From assembly GCA_001799565.1 (NCBI GenBank), contig MGTS01000035.1, positions 1-53,818 on the forward strand: a stretch of DNA of 53,818 nt, read 5' to 3'. Shown piece by piece: positions 39,482-48,385 of the stretch (position 1 is the stretch's first letter; each line of letters starts with the position of its first letter). The notes beneath the pieces are model-generated. The model was not told where the DNA came from. It saw nothing but the letters and a program-made list of their open reading frames with translations, and searched no databases. The position numbers were made by a program, and so were the translations under genes. Source of the DNA: Elusimicrobia bacterium GWA2_51_34 (GTDB lineage: Bacteria; Elusimicrobiota; Elusimicrobia; Elusimicrobiales; UBA9959).

Positions 39482-39610
39482 TGAGGTTGGCAGGCTCACG
39501 GTTCAAGGTTCAGGGTTTACGCCAGAGGCGGACCCGCCGGCTGTTTGGCGGGCACGGTTGCTTTTTCTGTTTAACCACTGAACCGCTGAGCGGTGAACCT
39601 GAGTGGTAAC
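39482..39610. repeat. heptad snap-back repeat with 32-bp GC core
   Basis: Heptads GGCTCAC, GGTTCAA, GGTTCAG, GGTTTAC run directly into a 32-bp core (39521-39552) starting GCCAGAGGCGGACCCGCC and ending GGCGGG. The complementary arm has AACCACTG, AACCGCTG and GAACCTG. The core plus a flank to about 39576 is repeated in inverse orientation at 46046-46100. Confidence 0.8.
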
Positions 39611-39623
39611 GTATATTTGCACC

Positions 39624-41480
39624 ATGTTCAGGATAAACTCCCCGAAAAGTGTAAAAACCCTGCTATATTTAGCCTCTTCGGGCATTTTTTGCTTATCGGT
39701 TTCCCATGCCGCCACTGACGGGGGATTGCCGGGGTCGTTCCTGATGATGCCGGTAGGTGCAAGGGGCGGCGCTATCGGTCCATCCTTCGCTGCCTGGGAT
39801 GGCGATGCCTCCGGGATATTCTGGAATCCCGCTCTGCTCTCAAAAACCCGAAAACCTGAGCTTAACCTCTCCCAAACCTGGCTTTTTGAGGATACCAGCC
39901 ATGCTTTCATGGGCTTTTCGTATCCACTCAAGGACACTCTGACGCTTGGAGCCGGGTATATAAGGCAGGCCAGCGGGGGATTTGAGAGAAGAACCAACCC
40001 TTTTGACTCTCCAGTTTCGTTTTCCATATATAACGAGGCGTTTTTGGGCGCTCTTTCGTTTAAAACGCAGCTGAATAAATTCCCCCTGTACGCCGGGTTT
40101 ACGCTTAAAGGTATCCGCGAACAGGTGGATTCGTATTCCGGTTCCGCTCCGGGCGCCGACCTGGGCTTAAATCTGGAGCCATATAAAAATTTTTCGGTTT
40201 CCGCGGTTATGCTTAACGCTTTGAAGCCGGAGGTAAAGCTGGTTTCAAGAAAAATAACTTACCCTTCAGCCTGGAATCTGGCAGGAGCATATAAGCTACC
40301 CGAAAGGGCGGGTTTTGAACCGGTAATCGGAGTCAGCCTCCTGAAGTATGAGCGCCAGGCCGTAAAACCCTCGGCGGGAACCGAGTTGATCTATAAAAAA
40401 ACCGCGTCATTGCGGATGGGGTTATCCGAAAACGGCATATCCAGCGGTTTCGGAGTCAGATCCGGAAATTATATGCTGGATTACGCGGTGCTCTTCCATG
40501 AGATAACCCCGGTACACACCATAAATATCGCTATAAAATTCGGCATAACGCTGGAAGAACTTGCGGACTATATCAAGAAAGGCATAACCCGCTACAACAA
40601 AGAAGACGCCTCCCGGCTCGCGAAAGTCTATATGCAGCAGGCCGAAATAATGCACAAGGAAAAGAACTATCCGCAGGCGGTAAAAACGCTGGAAACCGCC
40701 ATCCTATGGGACCCGGCGAACCGCGATATCCGCCAACTGCTCGGTGTTTACGTTGAGGAAATGGACAAGACGCTGAACAGACAGGTGGTAGAGAGAACCG
40801 TGTTATTGGCGTTGAACTATTATGAGAAAGGGGAATTCCTGACCAGCAGGGAATACTGGACCAGCGTGCTTGAGATGGAACCCGCCAACCCGCAAGCCGG
40901 GCAATATCTGTCAATTATAGACCGGAAGCTGGACGAGAAGGAGAGAAAAAGGGCGCTCAGTGAGAAACTGCGCGGGAAAGAAATCCTGGCGGATTCCCTG
41001 CTGTCCGAAGCTACTGATAATTTAAAGCACGAAAAATACGCCAAAGCCATACTGCTGGCCAAAAAGGCCGTTTCTACGCTGCCAGGTAAGGCGGAAGCGG
41101 CCGAGGCCCTTATCGCTATAGCCCGGAAGGGACTTTCACTTTCAATACAAAAACGGTTAAACGAGACGGAGTTGTTCTGTAAAAACAAGCAGTTCAAAGA
41201 AGCCCTGCCGCTGATCAAATCGGTGCTTGAAGATGACCCCGGCAACAAAACGGCGCTTGAAAAAGCCGCCCTCTGCAAGACGGCGCTGGCCCCGAAAATA
41301 ACTCCCGACGCGGTGAAAAAGATAGACAAGCTTTACTATATGGCCGTGGACGCCTACCTGAAAAACAATTACGATGTTTCACTGGGTTACCTTGGAGAAA
41401 TATTCGCCATAGACCCGTTAAACGACATGGCCGCGAGCCTTGAGGAAAAAATTAAAAATGCGCAGAAGGCAACGCAATGA
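39624..41480 (+). CDS. PorV-like barrel protein with C-terminal TPRs
   Basis: 618 residues. Signal peptide ends SHA-ATDGG. The barrel half begins GSFLMMPVGARGGAIGPSFAA and has GDASGIFWNPALLS, the PorV/UPF0164 start. From about 310 it changes to helical TPR and coiled-coil repeats (EKNYPQAVKTLETAILWDPA and following) to the end. A barrel fused to TPRs suggests an export or assembly scaffold on the periplasmic side. Start 39624 has TATATT 6 bases upstream and no ribosome site, a probable leaderless start. The CTD-like secreted protein downstream is the likely partner. Confidence 0.78.
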   Translation: MFRINSPKSVKTLLYLASSGIFCLSVSHAATDGGLPGSFLMMPVGARGGAIGPSFAAWDGDASGIFWNPALLSKTRKPELNLSQTWLFEDTSHAFMGFSYPLKDTLTLGAGYIRQASGGFERRTNPFDSPVSFSIYNEAFLGALSFKTQLNKFPLYAGFTLKGIREQVDSYSGSAPGADLGLNLEPYKNFSVSAVMLNALKPEVKLVSRKITYPSAWNLAGAYKLPERAGFEPVIGVSLLKYERQAVKPSAGTELIYKKTASLRMGLSENGISSGFGVRSGNYMLDYAVLFHEITPVHTINIAIKFGITLEELADYIKKGITRYNKEDASRLAKVYMQQAEIMHKEKNYPQAVKTLETAILWDPANRDIRQLLGVYVEEMDKTLNRQVVERTVLLALNYYEKGEFLTSREYWTSVLEMEPANPQAGQYLSIIDRKLDEKERKRALSEKLRGKEILADSLLSEATDNLKHEKYAKAILLAKKAVSTLPGKAEAAEALIAIARKGLSLSIQKRLNETELFCKNKQFKEALPLIKSVLEDDPGNKTALEKAALCKTALAPKITPDAVKKIDKLYYMAVDAYLKNNYDVSLGYLGEIFAIDPLNDMAASLEEKIKNAQKATQ

Positions 41481-41640
41481 CTAAGGGTAGAGGGTTTAGG
41501 GTAGAGGGTTTAGGGTTTTCCGCCAGAGGCGGACCCGCCGGCTGTTTGGCGGGAGGGTCTAGGACATGGAATTCCTTATTTCTGCACCCTCTACCCTGTA
41601 CCCTCTACCCTATACCCTTTCGTATACCCTCTGCCCTTGT
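41480..41640. repeat. heptad snap-back repeat with 32-bp GC core
   Basis: GGTAGAG and GGTTTAG alternate twice from about 41484, then come the 32-bp core (41522-41553) and a complementary arm of CCCTCTA, CCCTGTA, CCCTCTA, CCCTATA. The open frame from 41477 to 41641 is translated repeat and is not taken as protein. Confidence 0.85.
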
Positions 41641-41641
41641 T

Positions 41642-44098
41642 ATGATATTGTTATTGGCTACGGCGGCCCCTGCGTTTGAATGGCCCGGCGGGGACTGGCA
41701 TGGCGAGAACCTTACCCCCGGCAACTATGACACGCTCACAGGAACCTTCACTAATGTCGGCCTTTTCGCTATAGGCAGCGGCGACACTGTCTTTGTCACG
41801 CAGGAAGTACCGCTTGTAATTTATGCCTCAACCGTAACAATAAACGGCAAACTGGACGCGGCGGGGCGGGGTTTGCCCGGCGGCGGAGGAGGCGATTACA
41901 ATCAGCCCGGCGCAAACGGATTCGGCGCGGGGCTGGGTGCGGGCGGGGCTGCCTACAAAGGGGGAGGAGGGGGAGGACATGCCGACGCGGATTTGAACGG
42001 GGTAAGCGGCGGAGCCGGCGCGGGAGCCGGCGCGGGAGCCGGCGGGCAGGAATACTCCTCCACCGGCACAATTTCATCGCCTCTCTCACCAGATGATATT
42101 TCCATAGGTTCCGGCGGCGGAGGGGGCGGGGGCGGCAGCGGCGCAGATTTGACTACAAGCGGGGCAGGCGGAGCCGGCGGAGGAAGCATATATATTGAAG
42201 CCCGCTACATAACCATAACCGGAACGGTCACAGCCGGCGGCTTAAACGGCGGCTCCGGAATAAATCCCGTCAACTGCACAGAAATCCCCGGCGGCGGCGG
42301 CGGCGGTTCGGGCGGAAGCATACTTCTAAAATCCCTCGGCACCATGACCCTTGATAATTCCTATTTGGCAAATAACGGCGGCGCGGGCGGATACTCTTTT
42401 TGCGGCGACGCAGGCGGGACTCCAAACCCGGGAGGCGGCGGAGCAGCGGGCCGGATAAAGATTGTCTATCGGTCGGCTTCTTTTGCGCAAACCGTTATAT
42501 CAACAGCCGCGGGATTAGGCGGGATAGAGTTCATAGGGGGAAATTCCGGCGCAGCCGGTTCCAGCGGCACCGTTTCATACGGCATTATAGCCTCATCGCC
42601 TTCCGGTTTCTCGGTAACGGAAGTGTTCACCACCTCAGCCACTTTCGCCTGGCAGGCAAAAGCTGGAGCGGAATGGGGTGGAAGCGTTAAATATTTTCCG
42701 ACTCTTGATGTTAAACAATTCAGACTTTATCGTTCCACGGACGCTGTTCCTTTTGGCGACTACTACACAAGCGTCAGCGCCGCTGAAGGCGCGGTATCAA
42801 CTCCGGAAGAAGGACTTACTCCTGACACCACCATATACAGAATGTTGACGGCTTACACGGACTTCGGCGACAGCGCCCCCTCCGCCATGATAACCACAGT
42901 AACATTTGCCGCTCCGCCCTCGGGCGCGGTATTTCCGTCGGCGGCGGTAGATTCCCTGGCCTTTGCCTGGTCTTCCGGAACTCTGGCGACGGGATTTAAT
43001 CCGGCCCATACAGTTTACGAAATTTCACGCTCCAGCGTTCCGGGCTTGGCCGCCGAGGTGTCGGCGGCTTTTACCACCGGCCTGTCTTCGGCCCCGGCGG
43101 GACTTGAGCCCAACACAACTTATTACTTCAGTCTAAGAGCGATGGGCATAAACGGAGTTTACACTTCTTCCACTCCGGTAGTGTCCACACCTACTCTGGC
43201 CGCCGCCCCGGATTCCCCTTCGTTGGACGGGGTATATACTGACAGCATAGCCTTTTCCTGGTCGGGGGCGCAGAATCCGCCGGGGACGCTTTTTGAGGCC
43301 CAGCTTTCCATGAATGATTTTATAACCATTTACAAAACCACAACCACACTTCTTACCAGCGTGGATTTCGCCGGCCTTGAGGCCGGCGCAATATATTCTA
43401 TGCGTGCCAGGGCTATAAATCACGCGCTGCGGCCCACTGACTTTACAATGACGCTGTCAACTACCGTAGGGCAGATGGGAAACCTTGAGGCGCCTTTAAA
43501 ACCGCCCCCCCCCTCGCCCACAGCCCCATACTCCTATGACGGCTCGGCCGTTTTCAACTGGAGTCATCCGTCCGGCGTAATCCCATGGCGCTACTGGTTT
43601 GAAATCGGCAGCACCCCGGACGGCAACGATTTTCTCTCATCCTCTTTTACCGCTACCGCTCCTTTAACTTACGCCGCCGCAAATCTGTTATCAGGGAAAA
43701 CGTACTACGCGCGGGTAAGAGCGGAAAGCGCGGCAGGCGTGCTTGGCGAATTTTCAGAGCCCGGGCCGGGGATAGCGGTATGGATATCGGCGACACAGGC
43801 ACCTATTGCAAAGCCTTACAACTGGCCCAATCCGTTTGACCCGGCTGCGGGCGCGACCAGTATAGGTTTTTATCTTAAATCGGAGGCCGATGTCACCATT
43901 AAAATATTTACCCTGCAGGGCATACCTGTGTATGCCGCAAGCGGACATGAACCTTCAGAAGGGAATAAGGTTTGGCGATGGAATGGCAGGAACGGAGAGG
44001 GCCGCATGGTGGAACCGGGCGGATATATATGCCTTATTACGAAAAAATATTCCGGAAAAACCGAGGTCCAGAAATTTAAACTGGCGGTGCTGTATTAA
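41642..44098 (+). CDS. secreted Gly-rich/fibronectin-III protein with CTD-like end
   Basis: 818 residues. Start ATG 41642 gives a short signal peptide (MILLLATAAPAFEW). Residues about 20-300 are a Gly-rich beta-helix-like region with runs such as GGGGGGHADAD and GAGAGAGAGG. Four fibronectin-III-like modules follow (about 320-720), each with an NTTYYFSLRAMG-type core. The last 90 residues, from YNWPNPFDP to FKLAVLY, match FlgD-Ig or type IX-like sorting domains. It is probably an outer-surface adhesin. The ribosome site is weak. Short in-frame GGCGCGGGAGCC-type repeats near 42016-42040 suggest length variation. Confidence 0.75.
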   Translation: MILLLATAAPAFEWPGGDWHGENLTPGNYDTLTGTFTNVGLFAIGSGDTVFVTQEVPLVIYASTVTINGKLDAAGRGLPGGGGGDYNQPGANGFGAGLGAGGAAYKGGGGGGHADADLNGVSGGAGAGAGAGAGGQEYSSTGTISSPLSPDDISIGSGGGGGGGGSGADLTTSGAGGAGGGSIYIEARYITITGTVTAGGLNGGSGINPVNCTEIPGGGGGGSGGSILLKSLGTMTLDNSYLANNGGAGGYSFCGDAGGTPNPGGGGAAGRIKIVYRSASFAQTVISTAAGLGGIEFIGGNSGAAGSSGTVSYGIIASSPSGFSVTEVFTTSATFAWQAKAGAEWGGSVKYFPTLDVKQFRLYRSTDAVPFGDYYTSVSAAEGAVSTPEEGLTPDTTIYRMLTAYTDFGDSAPSAMITTVTFAAPPSGAVFPSAAVDSLAFAWSSGTLATGFNPAHTVYEISRSSVPGLAAEVSAAFTTGLSSAPAGLEPNTTYYFSLRAMGINGVYTSSTPVVSTPTLAAAPDSPSLDGVYTDSIAFSWSGAQNPPGTLFEAQLSMNDFITIYKTTTTLLTSVDFAGLEAGAIYSMRARAINHALRPTDFTMTLSTTVGQMGNLEAPLKPPPPSPTAPYSYDGSAVFNWSHPSGVIPWRYWFEIGSTPDGNDFLSSSFTATAPLTYAAANLLSGKTYYARVRAESAAGVLGEFSEPGPGIAVWISATQAPIAKPYNWPNPFDPAAGATSIGFYLKSEADVTIKIFTLQGIPVYAASGHEPSEGNKVWRWNGRNGEGRMVEPGGYICLITKKYSGKTEVQKFKLAVLY

Positions 44099-44120
44099 GA
44101 TACAGCCATAGCCACAAAAA

Positions 44121-44212
44121 GACAAAGAACGCAACGGAAAGCAAAAGTTTACTAATGCCGTATTACATTTCGTTGCTTTCAGTTGCCTTCCGTTGCTTTC
44201 TGTTACGATAAA
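44121..44212. repeat. 10-bp-register snap-back repeat
   Basis: Right arm steps in tens from 44171: CGTTGCTTTC, AGTTGCCTTC, CGTTGCTTTC, TGTTACGATA. The left arm from 44121 has GACAAAGAAC, GCAACGGAAA, GCAAAAGTTT. Same family as 25111-25250; it separates convergent genes. Confidence 0.75.
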
Positions 44213-45990
44213 TTTGCGTTGTCTTTCAACGGAAGGGTGAAGAAGAATGTGCTTCCCCCGTCTTTTTTAGAGGTCATTCCAACAGCGCCGCTGTGGGACT
44301 CCGCCACGATCTTGACGAACGCCAGTCCCAAACCCAGCCCCTCTATCTGCCCGGTGAAATCGTTCTCTATCTGGTGAAATTTCTGGAAAAGGTTCGGCTC
44401 CTCTTCGGGCGGGACGCCAGGGCCGTTGTCTGAAACCTCTATGCGCAGCTGGCCGTCCCGGACTTCCGTCCTCAGAGTGACTTTTCTGGGCTCGCCGGGG
44501 TTGAACTTAACCGCATTTTCCATGAGGTTTCTCAGCGCCTCTTTGACGGACCATGCGGCCGCGTACACAGGAGGCAGCAATCTGCAGGCTGCAGGGTCCC
44601 ATTCAATTTCAGCTTTCTTTTCCAAAAAATAGGGCGACATTGATTTCAGGACCTCTTCCACCATATCCGGCACTGAACAGGACTCCCTGTTCATTATCAC
44701 CTTTTCCGGGTCCTGCACCGAACTGAATGCCAGGAGTTTGTTTACAAGATACTTCAGGTTCTCGCTCTTGCGCAGTATTGTAGCCAGAGATTTTTTCTGA
44801 AAGTCGTTGAGCTCTTCCGGTTTACCCAGCATCAATTCAATAAACCCTATGGTTACGGCAAGCGGCGTGCGCAGCTTGTGCGACACAAGAGAGAGAAAGC
44901 CCCTTTCAAGCTCTTCTTTCCTTTTTTCCTGGGTTACGTCGTGGAAAACCAGCAGGAATCCCACCAGATGATCGTCAACCGTCAGCCGGTCGGATGTTCC
45001 GGAAAGCGCCAGAAGCCTGGGTTTTTCACGCACAAATTCACATTTAACCACCCGCTCCGTCTGGGTTAAGATACGCCCGGCATACGCCTCACATTGGATA
45101 TTGCCCAGGGCGCTTACAAGCGTTTTCGGGGGACTGTCGGAAAAACCGAGCAGTCTGCTTGCCGAAGGATTGATAAGGATTATGTCCCCCCCGGCCTCGG
45201 CCAGTATCGCCCCCTCGTGAGTTTCCAGGAATACGGTCCGGAACTTTTCCTTTTCCTCGTTAAGCAGGCCGAAGAGACGCGCGTTTTTCTCAGCCATGTC
45301 ATTGAACGTGCCCGCCAGAAGGCCGATTTCATCTTTGCTGTCCCACTTTACCCTTGCCTGGAGGTTCCCCCGGCCTATTTCTGCGGCCGCCTTGGCCAGA
45401 AGCGCAAGGGGTTTTGTTATCCAGCCGACCAGCAGCACCGTCCCGCCGACGGCCAGAAAAATGGCCGCGGCCGCGATGGCCGTAATCTGCCTTTTTTGTT
45501 TAGAAAGGGCCTGCCGGATGGATTCCCGCGTAAAGCCCAATCGCACTGTTCCGGCTCTGTGCGCGCCTAACATGACAGGAACGGACAAATCAAAGTATTC
45601 CCTGGAATCCAGCGTATTTATATAGGTTTGAAGAAGCATTTTAGCTGACAAAACGGCCTTTTTGCCCTCGGTAGAGGTGTCGGCTTCTCCGATGTGGCTG
45701 GGAATTGAATGGGAAAGAAATTTGCCATTCGAGTCCAGCACCGCGGCGTAAACGATCGCCTTTTCCTTCAAAAGTTCGTTAAGGCTGAAATGAAGCTGGA
45801 ACGAATTAATCTTCGGGAATATGGCCTCGCGGCACGAGCGGGCGAAAAAATCGGCCCTCACTTCCATTTCCGCGATCAGCGTCTGCTCGGTTTCGTTAAA
45901 AAGCATTCTTGCCATAAAAAGGATCACTCCCAGCACCAGGAGCGATGCCAGTAGCGACAGCTTGAACGCCACGGAATGGATATTGCGCAT
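44203..45990 (-). CDS. membrane sensor histidine kinase (HAMP-PAS)
   Basis: 595 residues. Membrane helices at about 8-26 and 180-202 enclose a periplasmic sensor of 150 residues. HAMP (about 205-255), coiled coil, PAS (about 265-370), HisKA with SLVSHKLRTPL, and HATPase with NLMENAVKFN, DNGPGV and GLGLGLA follow. It phosphorylates a response regulator, perhaps the one at 46855. Start 45990 is chosen because TATAAT lies 7 bases upstream; the in-frame extension to 46029 includes the promoter. The signal sensed is unknown. Confidence 0.88.
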   Translation of the reverse strand: MRNIHSVAFKLSLLASLLVLGVILFMARMLFNETEQTLIAEMEVRADFFARSCREAIFPKINSFQLHFSLNELLKEKAIVYAAVLDSNGKFLSHSIPSHIGEADTSTEGKKAVLSAKMLLQTYINTLDSREYFDLSVPVMLGAHRAGTVRLGFTRESIRQALSKQKRQITAIAAAAIFLAVGGTVLLVGWITKPLALLAKAAAEIGRGNLQARVKWDSKDEIGLLAGTFNDMAEKNARLFGLLNEEKEKFRTVFLETHEGAILAEAGGDIILINPSASRLLGFSDSPPKTLVSALGNIQCEAYAGRILTQTERVVKCEFVREKPRLLALSGTSDRLTVDDHLVGFLLVFHDVTQEKRKEELERGFLSLVSHKLRTPLAVTIGFIELMLGKPEELNDFQKKSLATILRKSENLKYLVNKLLAFSSVQDPEKVIMNRESCSVPDMVEEVLKSMSPYFLEKKAEIEWDPAACRLLPPVYAAAWSVKEALRNLMENAVKFNPGEPRKVTLRTEVRDGQLRIEVSDNGPGVPPEEEPNLFQKFHQIENDFTGQIEGLGLGLAFVKIVAESHSGAVGMTSKKDGGSTFFFTLPLKDNANLS

Positions 45991-45997
45991 GGGTGTG

Positions 45998-46003
45998 ATT
46001 ATA
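45998..46003 (-). promoter_or_regulatory. TATAAT box 7 bases before kinase start
   Basis: Minus-strand perfect TATAAT preceded by TG, followed by CACACCC and ATG. There is no room for a ribosome site, so the transcript should be leaderless. Confidence 0.6.
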
Positions 46004-46045
46004 CAAAAATCGTTAATAAACAGGTTCATGGCTTAGCGGTGGCGG

Positions 46046-46135
46046 TTAAACAGAAAAACTAACCGTGCCCGCCAAACAGCCGGCGGGTCCGCCTCTGGCG
46101 GAAACCCTGCACCTTGAACCTGACAACCTACACAC
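46046..46135. repeat. 32-bp GC core (inverse) with heptads
   Basis: The core at 46068-46099 is an exact inverse copy of that at 39521-39552, with a shared flank of about 20 bases (AAACAGAAAAACTAACCGTG side). It is joined to heptads CCTGCAC, CTTGAAC, CTGACAA, CCTACAC. It lies between divergent kinase genes. Confidence 0.85.
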
Positions 46136-46145
46136 TTTCTTTTTT

Positions 46146-46151
46146 TATACA
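46146..46151 (+). promoter_or_regulatory. -10 box near short kinase start
   Basis: TATACA followed after 8 bases by ATG at 46160, without ribosome site. CTGACA at 46120-46125 could be a -35 at a long 20-base spacing. Confidence 0.4.
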
Positions 46152-46159
46152 ATGTAATC

Positions 46160-46870
46160 ATGGCAAGCGACGGCCCCGATAAAACCGAATTTTTATGCCG
46201 TCTGGGGCATGAGATGAAAACGGTAATTGCCTCGCTCTCCGGAGCGCTTGAAGTCCTCAGAGGAAGGTATCGGAACAAACTGGGTTCTGTTGAAAAGGCT
46301 CTTTTTGACGTAAGTGAAAAAGATGCCATGCGGCTTGCAAAACTGGCCAATAACCTTTTGGACTTCGCGCACAAGCCCACCGGCGCTCCGCCTCCCGTAA
46401 AGTCCCGGCGGGTTGTTTTAAAAAACAGCCTGGATACCAGTCTGGCCATGCTGAAGTACGCCTTTAGGGAGCGTGATATGTCCAGCCTGGAAATTTCTCT
46501 GCCAAGGGGGCTGGCTGTCCGCGCTGATCCGGAGCAACTGGTCCAGATATTTACGAACCTGATTGAAAACGCCGTTAAATACACGCCTCCGGACCGGAAA
46601 ATAGGGGTTTTCGCCAAAAGGGAAAGATCAAATGTGCTTGTATGCGTATGGGACGAGGGGATCGGAATTTCCGCGCAAAACAGGCGGAAGATTTTTAAAC
46701 GCTTTTACAGGGTAAATCCGGCCGGAAGCAAAGGCTCTGGGATCGGACTTTCGGTGGTAAAATGGATCATTGAACGGCAGGGCGGAAAAATATGGGTTGA
46801 AAGCAGACTGGGCAAAGGAAGCAAATTTTATTTTACCCTAACAGGAGAAAAAAAATGGCGCAAAAGCTGA
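46160..46870 (+). CDS. soluble histidine kinase without sensor domain
   Basis: 236 residues: only HisKA and HATPase. The phosphoacceptor lies in LGHEMKT (His17); the N box is NLIENAVKYT, with DEGIGIS and GSGIGLSVV downstream. It lacks membrane or sensor domains, so it must be activated by a partner, possibly the divergent membrane kinase. Its stop lies 16 bases inside the response regulator gene, so the two are translationally coupled and likely a cognate pair. Confidence 0.87.
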   Translation: MASDGPDKTEFLCRLGHEMKTVIASLSGALEVLRGRYRNKLGSVEKALFDVSEKDAMRLAKLANNLLDFAHKPTGAPPPVKSRRVVLKNSLDTSLAMLKYAFRERDMSSLEISLPRGLAVRADPEQLVQIFTNLIENAVKYTPPDRKIGVFAKRERSNVLVCVWDEGIGISAQNRRKIFKRFYRVNPAGSKGSGIGLSVVKWIIERQGGKIWVESRLGKGSKFYFTLTGEKKWRKS

Positions 46871-47232
46871 TCCTTATAGTGGAAGACGACACGGACCTCG
46901 CTTTTGTGATCAAGACGGCCCTGGAGGACCAGGGATATACGGTCCGCACGGCCAAAGACGGCTTTCAGGCGCTTGAAATGGCCATGGAAGAGCCTCCGGA
47001 ACTGATCCTTCTGGACCTCATGCTGCCGAAAATGGACGGCTATGCGGTCAACCTGAAACTTAAGTCTATTTCCCAGACAGCCGATGTGCCGGTTATAGTT
47101 CTGACGGCTTACGGTCATCTTAAAAAATTCAGCGAAATGAAAAAAGACGCGTCCATAGTGGCCTACCTGGAAAAACCGACGCCGATGAAAAAGGTGCTTG
47201 AAATAATCGGAAAAGTTTTGAAACCGAAATAA
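46855..47232 (+). CDS. single-domain response regulator (CheY-like)
   Basis: 125 residues, a receiver domain alone. Acidic pair EDD near residue 10-12, phosphoacceptor Asp in LILLDLMLP (about 53), Thr in VLTAYG and Lys in LEKPTP. There is no output domain, so it must act through protein contact, for instance on the pilus machinery or another kinase. AGGAGAAAAAA precedes the ATG within the end of the kinase gene. Confidence 0.9.
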   Translation: MAQKLILIVEDDTDLAFVIKTALEDQGYTVRTAKDGFQALEMAMEEPPELILLDLMLPKMDGYAVNLKLKSISQTADVPVIVLTAYGHLKKFSEMKKDASIVAYLEKPTPMKKVLEIIGKVLKPK

Positions 47233-47239
47233 CCGGATG

Positions 47240-47316
47240 ATGGAAAGTGGCCAGTGGTTAGTGGACAGTGGTCAGCAGTAAACTGTCCACTGACCACTGC
47301 TCACTGATCACTGTTT
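47240..47316. repeat. heptad snap-back repeat, terminator-like
   Basis: Left arm AGTGGCC, AGTGGTT, AGTGGAC, AGTGGTC, AGCAGTA; right arm AACTGTC, CACTGAC, CACTGCT, CACTGAT, CACTG followed by six T. The fold plus U tract could stop transcription of the response regulator operon against the convergent gene. Confidence 0.8.
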
Positions 47317-47317
47317 T

Positions 47318-48385
47318 TTAAAACGCGGCAAGCTTGTCCAGGGCGCTTTTCAGTTCCTCATGGACAGTTTTCACATCCCCGGGCTTCCATTCGCCCTTAT
47401 TTTCCCGTATGAAGGATGTCTTGTCCACCCTGTTGTCAAAACGGGCTATGGGTATATTGAACTTCTCATTGTGGGCCAGTATTGTCACGGTCCCTTTAAC
47501 TTCGGCGTGGGATTGCAGCCAGTCCATATCATCGCAGCCGTAATCCTTAAACATTACTTCCATGGGCACTCCGTGGTGCAATATTGAACCCGGATCGTCG
47601 GGGTCTGTCCTGGCCGTATTTTTCCTCCTGGATTCTTCCGGAGTAACCCAGATATAAAGGATGCGGGCTTTTTCAAGGATCTCTGAGGAAAGCTCGCCGA
47701 TGGAGTATCTGTAGCCCAACTGCGCGGACAGCGGCATAGAGGCTCCGTCCGGCCCTCCTCTTGCGAACTCTATTACAAGAGTTTTTCCCTTAAGCGTCTC
47801 CGGGTAATTAGCGTGCTTTTCGTTTAAAAGCCGCCCGGCCTCTTTCTCCAATGCTTTGGCCAGAACCGAACGGACGGATTCATCCAGGAAGGCCAGCCTT
47901 GCTTTTTCCCCCGCTTTCAGAGAGGCTCTGTCCAGACGTTCAAAAAGGTGGCGCGCTGCTGAAGCCGGCCTGCTGATATTTTTCGCGACAAGATCCGCGT
48001 AGTCTTCGTTTATAAGGTTGATCAGCGTACCCCAGTCTTTGGTGCTTTTAAACGGACTGTCTCCGGAATGAAAAAATATCCTGCTCTTTTCAAGTTCCGC
48101 CATCTTATCGTCCACGCTCCGCATACCGGCTATAAGGTGGTTAAGCGTATCCCAGTCTTTGGCGCTTTTGACCGGGCTGTCTCCTGAATGGAAAAATTTC
48201 ACCAGCTCCTCGTCTATGCGCCGCATCATATACACGTAAGGAAAATCATCCAGCTGTACAGTGGTCCCCAGGTGAAGATCATTTTCACGCACTTCGGGGG
48301 AAAGATCGGCGAGATACTTCCTCACTTCCGATTTGCCGGAAGCCGGTAACGCAAGCAGAAGCACCGTGTCGAGTATTTTATTCAT
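47318..48385 (-). CDS. P-loop protein of unknown function, with internal duplication
   Basis: 355 residues. The N-terminus LLLALPASGKSEVRKYL is a Walker A loop of a small-kinase type; VQLDDFPYVYMMRRID follows with an acidic pair. The C-terminal half has WVTPEESRRKNTARTDPDDPGS, an Arg-rich lid-like segment. It is a paralogue of the gene at 50231, but has an extra 40 residues: the FFHSGDSPxKSxKDWxTLxxLI block occurs twice in tandem. It may phosphorylate a small molecule; no family name is certain. GAAGGGA lies 7 bases before the ATG. It diverges from the permease gene. Confidence 0.7.
   Translation of the reverse strand: MNKILDTVLLLALPASGKSEVRKYLADLSPEVRENDLHLGTTVQLDDFPYVYMMRRIDEELVKFFHSGDSPVKSAKDWDTLNHLIAGMRSVDDKMAELEKSRIFFHSGDSPFKSTKDWGTLINLINEDYADLVAKNISRPASAARHLFERLDRASLKAGEKARLAFLDESVRSVLAKALEKEAGRLLNEKHANYPETLKGKTLVIEFARGGPDGASMPLSAQLGYRYSIGELSSEILEKARILYIWVTPEESRRKNTARTDPDDPGSILHHGVPMEVMFKDYGCDDMDWLQSHAEVKGTVTILAHNEKFNIPIARFDNRVDKTSFIRENKGEWKPGDVKTVHEELKSALDKLAAF
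48031..48270 (-). repeat. 120-bp in-frame tandem duplication
   Basis: CCCAGTCTTTGG occurs at 48031 and again at 48151, exactly 120 bases (40 codons) apart, with similar flanking sequence. The paralogue at 50231 has a single copy, so the duplication is a later event in this gene. Confidence 0.8.

Noticed and set aside
41477-41641. N-terminal 55 residues of the FN3 protein frame
   Set aside because: They are translated heptad repeats and GC core; a signal peptide starts at the ATG at 41642.
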